In this document: positions 26,550 through 35,609 of the stretch, one piece after another | How positions within the stretch are numbered: the first letter of the stretch is position 1 | Layout: every line of letters starts with the position of its first letter | From: an uncultured Lachnospiraceae bacterium | GTDB taxonomy: Bacteria; Bacillota; Clostridia; Lachnospirales; Lachnospiraceae | Direction of reading: 5' to 3' | NCBI GenBank assembly: GCA_910584585.1 | Contig: CAJUBP010000001.1 | Coordinates: 186,001-250,000 of the forward strand | Length of the DNA: 64,000 nucleotides | Translations under genes and position numbers: made by a program | Notes under the pieces: model-generated | Seen by the model: only the letters and a program-made list of their open reading frames with translations | Database searches by the model: none | Told to the model about the DNA's origin: nothing

Positions 26550-27794
26550 CTATTCTATCTTTTTCTCAAAAAGATTTCTCGCGCGAACAGCAATCACCAG
26601 AGATATTGCGCCGGAAAATAAAACCACCGCATATTCAAATCCCCTGCTGACTTCAAACAGAATGCCGTAAAAAGCATTGCCGAATGGCTGAGCGCACATA
26701 GAAACCGTAAAAATAACAGCTATCACTTTCCCAATCAAATGCTGCGGCGTTTCCGTCTGAATAAAGGACATCATCTGCACTGTAAAAACCGTAGAAAACG
26801 CCATAATCCCGAAACAGCACGCAGTAATAACAATATAGTTGACAATTCCGGAGGAAACCAGCATCAGAGAAATACCCATTGGAAAGGCACAGGCAGCGCA
26901 GGATATGATCAGCTTCCCTGATTTATGAATGGTCAGCCGGTTTGCGAAAACGCCTGCGCCAATCCCTCCAAGCAGCCCGCCCGCCGCCAGGCTCCCTTCT
27001 GCGAAACCATACAGCCGATTTGCCTGCCCAGGCTCAAACTCCAATACCTCCGTTATCAGATAGGGCAGCGCAACCATTATCATTGCCGCCAGAAACAAAT
27101 TGATCCCGCAGACCACAAGAAGGCCTTTTCCAATCACAGGTTTTTCCTTTCGGATAAACCGAATACTCTCCGCAAAATCTTTTCGGGCTGTCTTCCATAT
27201 TCCTCCGCGCAAAGCTTGTTTCTGAAAAGGTATTTTGATAAAAATCTCCATCACCGCCGATACAAAAAAGCAAAGAGCACACACCCACAATACCGGCTTT
27301 AGTCCATAGGCGCTGTATAAAATGCCGCCAATCACCGGCCCTGCTAAAGCAGAAAAAGAACTTATAGTATTGATCACGGAATTCGCCGCCATAAAATGTT
27401 CCTGATTGACCAATACCGGAATACTTGCCTGCACAGACGGCTGATACGCGCCCGCTATGCCGTACAAAAGCATCAGCGTCACCGTCAAAAGCTGCGTGAG
27501 AGGCGCTTGATCCATCAGCAGGCAAAAAAGCAGAATCACCGCCGAAGTGAAGAAATCCAGCAGGACCATAATATTTCTTTTATTGATCCTATCCGCCACA
27601 ATCCCTCCCACCGGAGACAGCAGGATGGCAGGGATAAAGGCGCAGGCTGTCACCGTTCCGTAAAGGGCTGAGGAACCTGTCAGGTTCAGCAAATATAGCG
27701 GCAGCGCAAACCTGACTGCGGCATTGCCGAACAATGAGATAATCTGCCCCAAAACCACTAATGTGAAATCTTTAGAAAATAATTTTTTATCCAT
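26550..27794 (-). CDS. MFS transporter (drug-exporter type)
   Basis: 414 residues with about 12 membrane segments; contains the MFS motif A region GGIVADRINKRNI and the macrolide-exporter-like N-terminus LGQIISLFGNAAVRFALPLYL. Similar proteins export macrolides or other hydrophobic compounds. The divergent-looking arrangement with the TetR gene upstream (same strand, 157 bp away) and TetR-type palindromes at both promoters indicate control by that regulator. Confidence 0.87.
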   Translation of the reverse strand: MDKKLFSKDFTLVVLGQIISLFGNAAVRFALPLYLLNLTGSSALYGTVTACAFIPAILLSPVGGIVADRINKRNIMVLLDFFTSAVILLFCLLMDQAPLTQLLTVTLMLLYGIAGAYQPSVQASIPVLVNQEHFMAANSVINTISSFSALAGPVIGGILYSAYGLKPVLWVCALCFFVSAVMEIFIKIPFQKQALRGGIWKTARKDFAESIRFIRKEKPVIGKGLLVVCGINLFLAAMIMVALPYLITEVLEFEPGQANRLYGFAEGSLAAGGLLGGIGAGVFANRLTIHKSGKLIISCAACAFPMGISLMLVSSGIVNYIVITACCFGIMAFSTVFTVQMMSFIQTETPQHLIGKVIAVIFTVSMCAQPFGNAFYGILFEVSRGFEYAVVLFSGAISLVIAVRARNLFEKKIE

Positions 27795-27813
27795 AATCTA
27801 AATCTCCTCTCAA

Positions 27814-27836
27814 TACATACCGAACGTTGGTATGTA
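27814..27836 (-). promoter_or_regulatory. TetR-type operator at the MFS promoter
   Basis: TACATACC and GGTATGTA arms of 8 bp separated by 7 bp, about 20 bp upstream of the MFS start codon. Arms match those of the two palindromes at the tetR promoter. Confidence 0.75.
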
Positions 27837-27951
27837 CAAAACAAAAAATAAAAAGCGCCCCACTTTCATCTGAATTTCTAGCCGGATGGAGTACTAGATT
27901 CAGTGTGAAATCCGGTGTAAAGCGGGGCAGCAGACTAAGCACAACAGGCAT

Positions 27952-28605
27952 TTACTTGCTCTTTTGATAAATAGAAGCCAGTTCCCTCAATCTTTCCAGC
28001 ATCTCTCCGTCCAAAATATCCAATCCAAATCCCCGCAGCATCTGGCCGAACACCATGAATTTGCGATAGGATTCTTCCTCAGTGCTGTCAAATATCATGG
28101 GATTCATCCAGACATTTGCCGCAAGCAGCACCAATTCCGCCAATTGCTCCGGATAATCCGTTTCAATCGAACCGTCCGCAATTCCCTGTTTCATAATCGG
28201 CAGGATATAATTGGGCGCCGCGTTCTCTATCGTATCATGCAGAAGACTGAACAGAAGCTTCGGGTTATTATGAAAATCCGGAGCCACCGTAAATATATCC
28301 GCCTGCACCGGCCGGTTAATGGATGCCTTAAAAATTGTTTTCAGTTTCTCTCTGCCGGTTAAATCGGAACGGTCACGGATCTTCGCCAGCATCTGATTCG
28401 ATTCTGCCGTCATCCGATCCGAGACAGCCTCTAAAATATCTTCCTTTGACTTAAAATGATGGTAAATAGCCCCTTTGCTCAGTCCGCCTAACTGGTCGAT
28501 AATGTCCTGAATGGAAGTATGCTCATACCCTTTCTCCATAAAAAGACGAAAGGCCGTTGTCAGGATTAAATTGACTGTTTCCTCCGGGCGCTTATTTCTC
28601 ACCAC
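27952..28605 (-). CDS. TetR/AcrR-family transcriptional repressor
   Basis: 217 residues. The N-terminal HTH is textbook: AFRLFMEKGYEHTSIQDIID and LSKGAIYHHFKSKEDIL (about residues 13-62). The C-terminal ligand domain is of the AcrR type. Two palindromes with ACATACC/GGTATGT arms lie in its own promoter and a variant lies at the MFS exporter downstream, so it probably represses both and is released by an exporter substrate. Confidence 0.92.
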   Translation of the reverse strand: MVRNKRPEETVNLILTTAFRLFMEKGYEHTSIQDIIDQLGGLSKGAIYHHFKSKEDILEAVSDRMTAESNQMLAKIRDRSDLTGREKLKTIFKASINRPVQADIFTVAPDFHNNPKLLFSLLHDTIENAAPNYILPIMKQGIADGSIETDYPEQLAELVLLAANVWMNPMIFDSTEEESYRKFMVFGQMLRGFGLDILDGEMLERLRELASIYQKSK

Positions 28606-28666
28606 GTTCCACCCCCTTCCTAAAATTTTAACAAAACAATTCGTGACGTTGCTTCATACTTCTTCG

Positions 28667-28710
28667 ACATACCGACGGTATGTTTTTATTTTAGCATACT
28701 GCCGGTATGT
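28667..28710 (-). promoter_or_regulatory. Tandem TetR operators at tetR promoter
   Basis: ACATACC-GAC-GGTATGT (28667-28683) and GCATACT-GCC-GGTATGT (28694-28710), centres 27 bp apart, about 62 bp upstream of the tetR start. Confidence 0.85.
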
Positions 28711-28789
28711 TTGTCAATCATTATCATGGTTACAGATTTAAACGGTTACACCCTTTCTGCCGCAGGAGACGACAGGAAAAACAGACCAT

Positions 28790-29725
28790 TTATATTCCAA
28801 AAAATTCTTTTATCTGTCCTAAAATCGTATTCATCAGCCGGATCCTTGCCTCCACGCTTGCCCAGGCAATATGAGGCGTAATCAGCAGCCGGTCACTGTC
28901 TTTGATATTTTTCAAAGGGTTATCCGCGCTCATCGGCTCCGCGCAGAGAACGTCAAGAGCCGCTCCGCGGATTTCTCCTGCATTTAAGGCGTCTGCCAGA
29001 TCCTTTTCAGAGACGATAGGCCCTCTGCCCAAATTCAGAAAAATTGCCGACTTCTTCATCTTTTCAAATGCCTTTTTGTCCATCAAATTCTCCGTTTCCG
29101 GAGTCAGCGGGGCATGGACTGATATAATATCAGAGGTTTCCAACAGTTCTTCAAAGTCTACCCGCCGATAGTCCGGCTGATTATTTTTTCCGGTGGTGGA
29201 ATAATAGATGACATTGCATCCGAACATTTTGGCTGTTTCCGCCACCCGTCTCCCGATGGCCCCCATTCCGATAATTCCCCAGGTCTTGCCGTCAATCTCT
29301 GAGAATTTCCGATCAAAATGAGTGAACAGACAGTCAGCCACATATTTTTCCGATTTCACATATTCATCGTAATAGGGCAGATGTTCCACCAGATAAAACA
29401 ACATGGCAAAGGTATGCTGAGTCACGGATTCCGTGGAATATCCGGCTACGTTGCGCCATGCAATTCCCCTTTTGTCCAGATATTCCTTGTCCAGATTATT
29501 GGTTCCTGTCGCCGTCACACAGACCAGCTTCAGATTCTCTGCTTCCCCAATGCTCGTTTCGTTGACAGGAACCTTGTTCAAAATAATAACATCCGCGTCC
29601 CTGGTCCGCTCCCTGGCCTGTTCCGGCGTGGAAAAATCATATTTTACCACTTCTCCGAATGATTCATAACCGGATAAATCAATGTCGTCTCCGATGGTCC
29701 TTGCGTCTAAAAATACTAATTTCAT
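28790..29725 (-). CDS. D-2-hydroxyacid dehydrogenase (NAD)
   Basis: 311 residues. The Rossmann motif GMGAIGRRVAE lies mid-protein; the catalytic set is present as VHAPLTPET, ALDVL (Arg-Glu region) and the C-terminal TPHIAWAS with the catalytic His. Related enzymes reduce hydroxypyruvate, glycerate or other 2-keto acids; the specific substrate cannot be read from sequence. The ATG overlaps the stop of the histidine phosphatase by 4 bp, so it is the third gene of the DUF89-phosphatase-dehydrogenase operon. Confidence 0.9.
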   Translation of the reverse strand: MKLVFLDARTIGDDIDLSGYESFGEVVKYDFSTPEQARERTRDADVIILNKVPVNETSIGEAENLKLVCVTATGTNNLDKEYLDKRGIAWRNVAGYSTESVTQHTFAMLFYLVEHLPYYDEYVKSEKYVADCLFTHFDRKFSEIDGKTWGIIGMGAIGRRVAETAKMFGCNVIYYSTTGKNNQPDYRRVDFEELLETSDIISVHAPLTPETENLMDKKAFEKMKKSAIFLNLGRGPIVSEKDLADALNAGEIRGAALDVLCAEPMSADNPLKNIKDSDRLLITPHIAWASVEARIRLMNTILGQIKEFFGI

Positions 29726-30429
29726 GTGATTTCCTCCTCTATCATTAATGTTATAGTTCCTAATTCTCTTATTCCACAGCCCTCTCCTGGGGAATCCGCT
29801 CCGAAATTGTTACCTGTTCTGTCACTTTTTCCTGGCAGAGACGCCTCCATACTGCTGCATTCATCCTCTTGATACTTGCAGCGGCAGATAAATCCGCACC
29901 CGTTCCCCGCCTGATACTCATAATACCCCCTCGGCGGGCAGGCAAAGGCTTCCAGAATCGCCATAATGGTCCCCCCGTGAACTGCCAGGCCCACATGCTC
30001 CCAGCCATTTTCCCACGCCCTTCTGACACACTTCCGAAAGGCTTCCCGGCAGCGGCATTTGAAGCGTTCCGGTTCCTCTCCTCCCGGAAATCCAATGGCG
30101 CCGCCGCTGTCGATAAATTTCTGATACTCAGGATTTCCGCTTAATTCCTGATAATTCTTATATTCAAATTCCCCGAAATCCATTTCCCGGAAATCTTCCA
30201 TGATCTCTGTCCTGTTTTTCCCAAAAACAAGTTCCGCTGTCTGCCGGCACCTCAGATAAGGGCTCACAAACACCCTGTCCATAGCGGGGAAATCATGGCT
30301 CTTTCGCCTCAACTGTTCCCTTTCCTCTTCCAGTATTCCCTCATCGGTGCGCCCCACGTAGCGGCCTTCCCGGTTTCCCGCCGTAGCTCCATGGCGGATA
30401 AAATATATCTTCATAAGCGTACCCTTCAT
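29722..30429 (-). CDS. Histidine phosphatase family protein
   Basis: 235 residues with the RHG motif (IRHGATAGNREGRYVGRTDE), the second catalytic His in LAVHGGTI, and Arg in SPYLRCRQTAE. The family includes phosphoglycerate mutases, alpha-ribazole phosphatases and other small-molecule phosphatases. The C-terminus has an unusual Cys-rich segment (GNGCGFICRCKYQ) and a Gly/Ser-rich tail. The ATG at 30429 overlaps a TGA that ends the read-through frame of the upstream DUF89 gene; an alternative ATG lies five codons in. Confidence 0.88.
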   Translation of the reverse strand: MKGTLMKIYFIRHGATAGNREGRYVGRTDEGILEEEREQLRRKSHDFPAMDRVFVSPYLRCRQTAELVFGKNRTEIMEDFREMDFGEFEYKNYQELSGNPEYQKFIDSGGAIGFPGGEEPERFKCRCREAFRKCVRRAWENGWEHVGLAVHGGTIMAILEAFACPPRGYYEYQAGNGCGFICRCKYQEDECSSMEASLPGKSDRTGNNFGADSPGEGCGIRELGTITLMIEEEIT

Positions 30430-31298
30430 ATCGGCGCCCTTTTCTCATTAATCAGCATTCCCTGAAACCGTTTCACGCCGAACTGTCTGGAAAAATGCTG
30501 GCATTTGCACAAAAAAAGATAGTAGATATTTTTCCCTCACCCATGCAGCGATTCAAAATTCCCCTGGCCTTTGGCCAAAATCAAATCCGCACTGTCCAAA
30601 ACCTTCTTCCCTTCCTCCGTCAGCTTGGAATAAATCACTCCCTGAATGGAACTGTTATTGGTAATCACAGGAACTTCCTTTGTAATTCCAACCATTTCGG
30701 CGTCTTCCAGGGTAGCGTCATTGATGGCGTCCTCTCCCCGGACCATGGCCGTGATATGTAACCTGGGATAAGCTTTCTTCAATTCACGGATGACAATCTT
30801 GTCCAAGACAATTTCCCCGCAGTTATCCATAATATACAGCAGCCGGGAAGCCTGGCCAAGCTCCCTGCACAATTGGCCGTACTCCTTATCATCCAACTGC
30901 TCCTCTTCTCTGCGGAACAATTTCAGAAATTCTTCTTTTGTCACATGCTCCACTGCAGAAAAATCAATGTAATTGCCGATTCTCGCAAAGCGAATGGCTT
31001 CTTTTAACGTATTCTGGCTTTTTTGGATTTCCTTTTCCAGTTCCGGTTCCATCTGGAGCAGAAGCTGGTTAAATTCCCGTTTCATATGGGCGATATTATG
31101 ATCTTTTCCGTAATATTTCTCCCGCAGTTCTGTCAGCAGGGCGCCCATCCAGGGAGCGTTGTGCTCTGGCCGGCTGCTTCCCAGCAGCGCCATGACTTCA
31201 CGCATGAAGGCTGTTTTCTTTTCTTCGTCTTTAAAGTTTTCAATCAGACGCTCCTGCTGATTCACCAGGCAGCACATGCATTTTGAGTATAACAGCAT
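30426..31298 (-). CDS. DUF89/ARMT1-like protein with in-frame TGA at codon 254
   Basis: MLLYSKCMCCLVNQQ at the N-terminus, IMDNCGEIVLD (metal-site Asp/Asn) and ILAKGQGNFESL near the end identify a DUF89 damage-control phosphatase-like protein. The frame stops at TGA 30537-30539 after residue 253, yet the same frame continues for 36 codons with clearly homologous sequence (GKNIYYLFLCKC ... FGVKRFQGML) and ends at 30426 in a 4-bp ATGA overlap with the next gene. The family is about 285-290 residues long, so the full frame (290) is the normal length. From memory, homologues have Cys or Gly-Cys at the TGA position. Sec insertion, read-through, or a nonsense mutation are possible. Confidence 0.85.
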
Positions 31299-31446
31299 TG
31301 GTGATCCTCCTTCATCTTTTATCTTTGGAAACGGACGGAAATATAAGCTGTAGTGTTAGAGCGTGTCTTAAAATTACTCTCTGCAGTTCTTTCTAAGGCA
31401 TCCTGTTTTGCATATTATACGATAATGCGGCTTTTTTATCAATGGA

Positions 31447-32455
31447 TTAATCGAAAACCATTTTTCCCTCCCAGGTTCCTGCCGCACTTCCTCCCCATGG
31501 GGAAAAATCATAGCCCGTCTGTTCTGTAATTGTAATATCCTGCTTCGGCGTAACCTGCCATTGACCCGGCAGCATGCACATTTTTACGGCAGGATCTTGC
31601 GCTTTCACAGCTGCCTGCACAGTTCGGATGTCTTTCAAAAAGCGGAGGGAAATCTCGTATTCCCCGCTTCCCTCAGAATCATATGCCTGAAATTTTCTTT
31701 GAGCGTCTTCTTCCCACTCAAAGCACAGATTCACTAACGTTTCCTCATTTTCCCCGAAAAATATCAGATGGCTCTCATCATAATAGGATGGCCGCAGTTC
31801 CGCCCTGAATCTTCCCTGCTGCAAATGATACCGTCTGCTCCACAGGCTGTCCTCAGCCATTCCCACAAACCCTTTCTTTCCATTGACATTATAGATTCCG
31901 TAATATCCGCCGGGAAGTGTTTTCCTGATTTCGGTATTGACGGAAGACCATATGAAAAATTCCTCTGGTATCTGCTCCAGAGGACAGCCCGGCAAATAAA
32001 TCAGGAATTCTTCGGCATCCTCAAATCCATACGCCTCGGAATCAATATACCTGGTATCATCTTCGCAGTATTCTTTTCCCGGCGTTCCTTCTGTATTCAG
32101 ATATTCCAGTTCCATGGAATATGTAGATTCATTCACCTGTTTTGGCAGGGAAAATTTTCCGTCAAAATTACAGATATAAACGGTACCGTTGGGATACCCT
32201 TCGCCAGTATCTCCCATATCTGAATCATGATACCGGCCTGTAAATGTCCCGTCCGAATTTAAATTAAAATACGTCGCCCAGCCTCCGGCGCCGCTGCCGA
32301 AATCAAAGCCTTCGGGCAGCTGCTCCATAATATTTTCGCTTCTGTTCCCTTTGCCGCCGCATCCGGCAAACGCACATGCCATAATACACACAATACATAA
32401 GAAAAATAAATTTTTCACTTTTCCCATTTTGTTTGGCGCCATCCTTCCCTTACGC
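31447..32455 (-). CDS. Putative lipoprotein, hypothetical
   Basis: A secreted lipoprotein with hydrophobic stretch LFFLCIVCIMACAFAGC and lipobox AFAGC. The mature part (about 300 residues) contains WATYFNLNSDGTFTGRYHDSDMG and other strand-rich segments; no family recognised. The start is unclear: the frame is open up to 32490, but this stretch is part of a 35-bp tandem repeat, so a start at MAPNK (about 32442) or MGKVKNL (about 32427) is more credible; I place the boundary at the repeat. Its 3' end lies 70 bp from a dispersed repeat copy. Confidence 0.7.
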
Positions 32456-32550
32456 AAGTTCATTCTTATTCTTGCAGCTTTCTTTCGCATAAGTTCATTC
32501 TTATTCTTGCAGCTTTCTTTCGCATAAGTTCATTCTTATTCTTGCAGCTT
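32456..32550 (-). repeat. 35-bp tandem repeat (2.7 copies)
   Basis: Copies at 32456-32490, 32491-32525 and a partial one at 32526-32550. Each contains an ATG in ATGCGAAAGAAAGCTGC on the minus strand. Because 35 is not a multiple of three, the repeats shift frame relative to the lipoprotein. The last copy touches the end of the DUF1848 gene. Confidence 0.95.
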
Positions 32551-32551
32551 T

Positions 32552-33493
32552 TTATTCCCAGATTATTGACAACTGTTCTTCTTTGCATGTGTTCATTTTT
32601 CTATCCGTGATTTTATCGTTTTCAGTGATTTTCCCGCATAAAATCGGGGAATTCACATCATAAAGCCTGCAATTTCCAGAAACGCTCTTGGGGCTGTAAT
32701 TCGCGTAACAGTAGAGGCATCCGTTTTGGCATGTATTGTAGGTGCCCACTTCCACACTCTCCATACAGCCGCATTCCGGCCTCTGGTTCCTGTCCTTCCT
32801 CCCATGGATTTTGCACCCGGTGAGCTGTTCTATCAATTCTCTGTCAATACAGCAATTGCGCCCAATGCCGCAGGCGGACAAGTCTATATTTTCTGCGCAG
32901 GCCGCAATTTTCATTCCATTCTTTCCAGCTATAGAAGCAATCTCTGCGCCAAATTCCAGGAGAGCCTGTTCTGGCAGAAAAAAGGGATCCAGAGATTGCA
33001 TATTTTTCTGGTTTTTTGCGTACAGATCCACAAAGCTAACCACACATTTTGATGTGAAGCCCTTAAGTGCCCCGGCAATCTGCGCAAAGGCTTTTAAATG
33101 ATATTCGGGCGTATACCGCTGGGTAAAAATAATCGGATCGTATCTCCATATGACCCTTTCTCTGCCGATTGCGCAGGATAATTTCTGAAAGATCGGAATC
33201 ACGCATTTTTTCTTATGAGGGACATTAGGCTCAATGTCCCGGCCGAATCCGGTGAGGGTAAATTGAAAGTAATACTGGTAGGCGCTTAGTTCCTCTAATC
33301 TGGAAAGCATGGGCTCCGGATTTTTGGTCCAGAATACGATACAGTCCACAACCTCAGGCGTCAGCAGAATTCTGCTGACTTGGTGATGGTTCATTGGGTT
33401 GCGGACATAGAGATATCCCTCTTTTATGCGGTTCAAAAACCATTCGGAGTAATAATTGGGGATATCAGTCCGGCGGCTGGCGCTTAAAATCAT
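32552..33493 (-). CDS. DUF1848 protein (radical-SAM-like, iron-sulfur)
   Basis: 313 residues beginning ILSASRRTDIPNYYSEWF, with VDCIVFWTKNPEPM in the middle and a C-terminal cysteine cluster ECGCMESVEVGTYNTC and CLYCYANYS. These match the DUF1848 family, whose members are predicted to bind a 4Fe-4S cluster and have a TIM-barrel; function unknown. Intact. It is separated by 240 bp from the divergent AAA gene. Confidence 0.9.
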   Translation of the reverse strand: MILSASRRTDIPNYYSEWFLNRIKEGYLYVRNPMNHHQVSRILLTPEVVDCIVFWTKNPEPMLSRLEELSAYQYYFQFTLTGFGRDIEPNVPHKKKCVIPIFQKLSCAIGRERVIWRYDPIIFTQRYTPEYHLKAFAQIAGALKGFTSKCVVSFVDLYAKNQKNMQSLDPFFLPEQALLEFGAEIASIAGKNGMKIAACAENIDLSACGIGRNCCIDRELIEQLTGCKIHGRKDRNQRPECGCMESVEVGTYNTCQNGCLYCYANYSPKSVSGNCRLYDVNSPILCGKITENDKITDRKMNTCKEEQLSIIWE

Positions 33494-33549
33494 TGCTACA
33501 CTTCCTTTCTTCTTTTAAATTGTAGCATGACACCATTTTTCTTTCAATA

Positions 33550-33669
33550 AATTTCGCCAGATCGCGCTTGAGCTATTTCATTGACAGTGAATTTTGCCAG
33601 ATCGCGCCTGAGCTATTTCATTGACAGTGAATTTTGCCAGATCGCGCTTGGGCTATTTCATTGACAGTG
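33550..33669 (+). repeat. 40-bp tandem repeat, three copies, each with a -35 box
   Basis: Copies at 33550-33589, 33590-33629 and 33630-33669 differ at only a few positions. Each contains TTTCATTGACAGTG, hence a consensus TTGACA. Not CRISPR: there are no spacers. Confidence 0.95.
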
Positions 33670-33689
33670 AATTTTCCCTATTGTATACT
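33661..33689 (+). promoter_or_regulatory. Promoter of the AAA-ATPase gene
   Basis: TTGACA (33661-33666), supplied by the third tandem repeat, and TATACT (33684-33689), 17-bp spacer; the gene starts 45 bp downstream. Confidence 0.8.
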
Positions 33690-33733
33690 TATGCTGACTG
33701 AACAAATGGGAAACAGCGGAAAGGAATTCGATT

Positions 33734-35584
33734 ATGGCAAAAACAATAGGTATCGGACATCAGGATTTTGAAAAAATACGGATGAATCATAATTTCTATA
33801 TCGATAAATCCCCGTTCATTAAGCAATGGTGGGAGTCTGGAGACGAAGTGACTCTGATTACCCGTCCCCGCCGTTTTGGGAAAACCCTGAATTTAAGTAT
33901 GCTGGAACAGTTCTTTTCCATTCAATATTCCGGCCGGAGAGAACTGTTTCAAGGATTATCTATTTGGGAAGATGAAAAATACCGAAGCCTTCAGGGAAGT
34001 TATCCCGTCCTAAGTCTTTCTTTTGCAAACGTAAAAGAAACAACCTTTTACAAAACACAATTATCCATCAACCAGATATTAGAAGATTTATACAACAAAA
34101 ATGCCTTTCTGCTGCAGGGCGATTTACTGACAGAGAATGAAAAAAATTTTTTCCGAAGTGTTACCAGCCGAATGGAAACATCCACTGCAGTATGGGCTCT
34201 TCACAAAATGTCCGATTTCCTTTTTCGCTATTATGGAAAAAAAGTCATTCTCTTTCTGGATGAATACGACACTCCTATGCAGGAAGCCTATGTGGGCGGT
34301 TATTGGAAAGAATTAACAGACTTCCTCAGAAGTATGTTCCATTCAGCTTTTAAAACAAATCCCTATCTGGAACGGGGAATGATGACTGGAATCACCAGAA
34401 TCAGCAAGGAATCTATTTTTTCAGATTTAAATAATCTGGAAGTGGTAACCACAACTTCAGAAAAATATGAGGATGCTTTTGGTTTTACGGAAACTGAAGT
34501 CTTTGCCGCATTGGATGAATACGGACTATCCGCGCAAAAACAGAATGTAAAAAACTGGTATGACGGTTTTACTTTCGGAACACATACAGACATCTACAAC
34601 CCCTGGTCTGTCATCAACTACCTCTCCAAAAAGAAACTGGCCCCTTACTGGGCCAATACCAGTTCGAACCAACTCATTGAAAAACTGATTCGGGAGGGGA
34701 GCAGAGATAAAAAACAGGCTTTTGAATTCTTAATCAGCGGAGAATCTATTTGCGTGGAAATTGAGGAACAAATTGTATATGAACAGTTATCCGCCAAAAA
34801 AGACGCTGTCTTTAGCCTGCTGCTTGCCAGCGGATATCTGAAAGTCCTCAAAACAGAATTTGCCGAACCATCCGGCCGCCTCTTTTACCATTTGACTTTG
34901 ACAAACAAGGAAGTGAAAATCATGTTCGAATCCATGTTCCGTAACTGGTTCTCTTCCAACGACAATTATAATGATTTTATCAAAGCATTGCTAACGGGTA
35001 ATTTAACGGCTATGAATCTCTATATGAATAAAGTGAGTTCAGAAATGTTCAGCTGCTTCGATACCGGCCGCCGCCCTTCTGTCTCTGAGCCGGAACGCTT
35101 TTACCATGGATTCCTTCTGGGATTGATTGCGGAATTATCTGACCGCTACCATATCACATCCAACCGGGAAAGCGGCTTTGGAAGATATGATGTAATGCTG
35201 GAACCGCTTTTGAAAGAAGATCCCGCCATGATTTTGGAATTTAAGGTGCAGGATACAAAATGCGAAAAAGAACTGGAGGATACCGTTGCAGCGGCTTTAG
35301 AGCAAATTGAACGGAAAAATTATGCTGCTGCGCTTACGGCCAAAGGAATCCCGGCAGAACATATCCGCAGATACGGATTTGCTTTCCGCGGCAAAACAGT
35401 TTTGATTGGAGATGGTTCTAATTCAGGAGAAAACTACCTGCAAAATGAATCCTCCGTCCGTACATTTATTGAAACATGCAGGGAATTTGGCGCCTCTCAA
35501 TCCGATACGCTAAAAAAACTGGCTGTAAAATTCCATTTATCCCCCTCAGCCGCAAAGGACAAATTAGAGAAATACTGGCTGTAG
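33734..35584 (+). CDS. AAA-ATPase-like / PD-(D/E)XK nuclease protein
   Basis: 616 residues. The N-terminal AAA-ATPase-like domain has Walker A RPRRFGKTLNLS (about 44-55) and Walker B VILFLDEYD (about 175-183). The C-terminal PD-(D/E)XK region reads GFGRYDVMLEPLL and AMILEFKVQ, where Asp, Glu and Lys form the expected nuclease triad. After it comes a short HTH-like tail. The family is common and repeated in gut Firmicutes; a mobile-element defence role is often suggested but unproven. The gene is more AT-rich than its neighbours, suggesting transfer. Confidence 0.9.
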   Translation: MAKTIGIGHQDFEKIRMNHNFYIDKSPFIKQWWESGDEVTLITRPRRFGKTLNLSMLEQFFSIQYSGRRELFQGLSIWEDEKYRSLQGSYPVLSLSFANVKETTFYKTQLSINQILEDLYNKNAFLLQGDLLTENEKNFFRSVTSRMETSTAVWALHKMSDFLFRYYGKKVILFLDEYDTPMQEAYVGGYWKELTDFLRSMFHSAFKTNPYLERGMMTGITRISKESIFSDLNNLEVVTTTSEKYEDAFGFTETEVFAALDEYGLSAQKQNVKNWYDGFTFGTHTDIYNPWSVINYLSKKKLAPYWANTSSNQLIEKLIREGSRDKKQAFEFLISGESICVEIEEQIVYEQLSAKKDAVFSLLLASGYLKVLKTEFAEPSGRLFYHLTLTNKEVKIMFESMFRNWFSSNDNYNDFIKALLTGNLTAMNLYMNKVSSEMFSCFDTGRRPSVSEPERFYHGFLLGLIAELSDRYHITSNRESGFGRYDVMLEPLLKEDPAMILEFKVQDTKCEKELEDTVAAALEQIERKNYAAALTAKGIPAEHIRRYGFAFRGKTVLIGDGSNSGENYLQNESSVRTFIETCREFGASQSDTLKKLAVKFHLSPSAAKDKLEKYWL

Positions 35585-35606
35585 AACAATCCTGCAGCCA
35601 GTATTT
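35570..35606. terminator. Bidirectional terminator
   Basis: AAATACTGGCTG (35570-35581) is perfectly complementary to CAGCCAGTATTT (35595-35606). The left arm includes the AAA-ATPase stop region, and the A/T ends provide T-runs of three on each strand. It lies between convergent genes. Confidence 0.7.
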
Positions 35607-35609
35607 CGT

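Noticed and set aside
33550..33669. Three regular 40-bp repeats suggestive of CRISPR
   Set aside because: They are contiguous with no spacers, and there are no cas genes; they are tandem repeats with promoter boxes.
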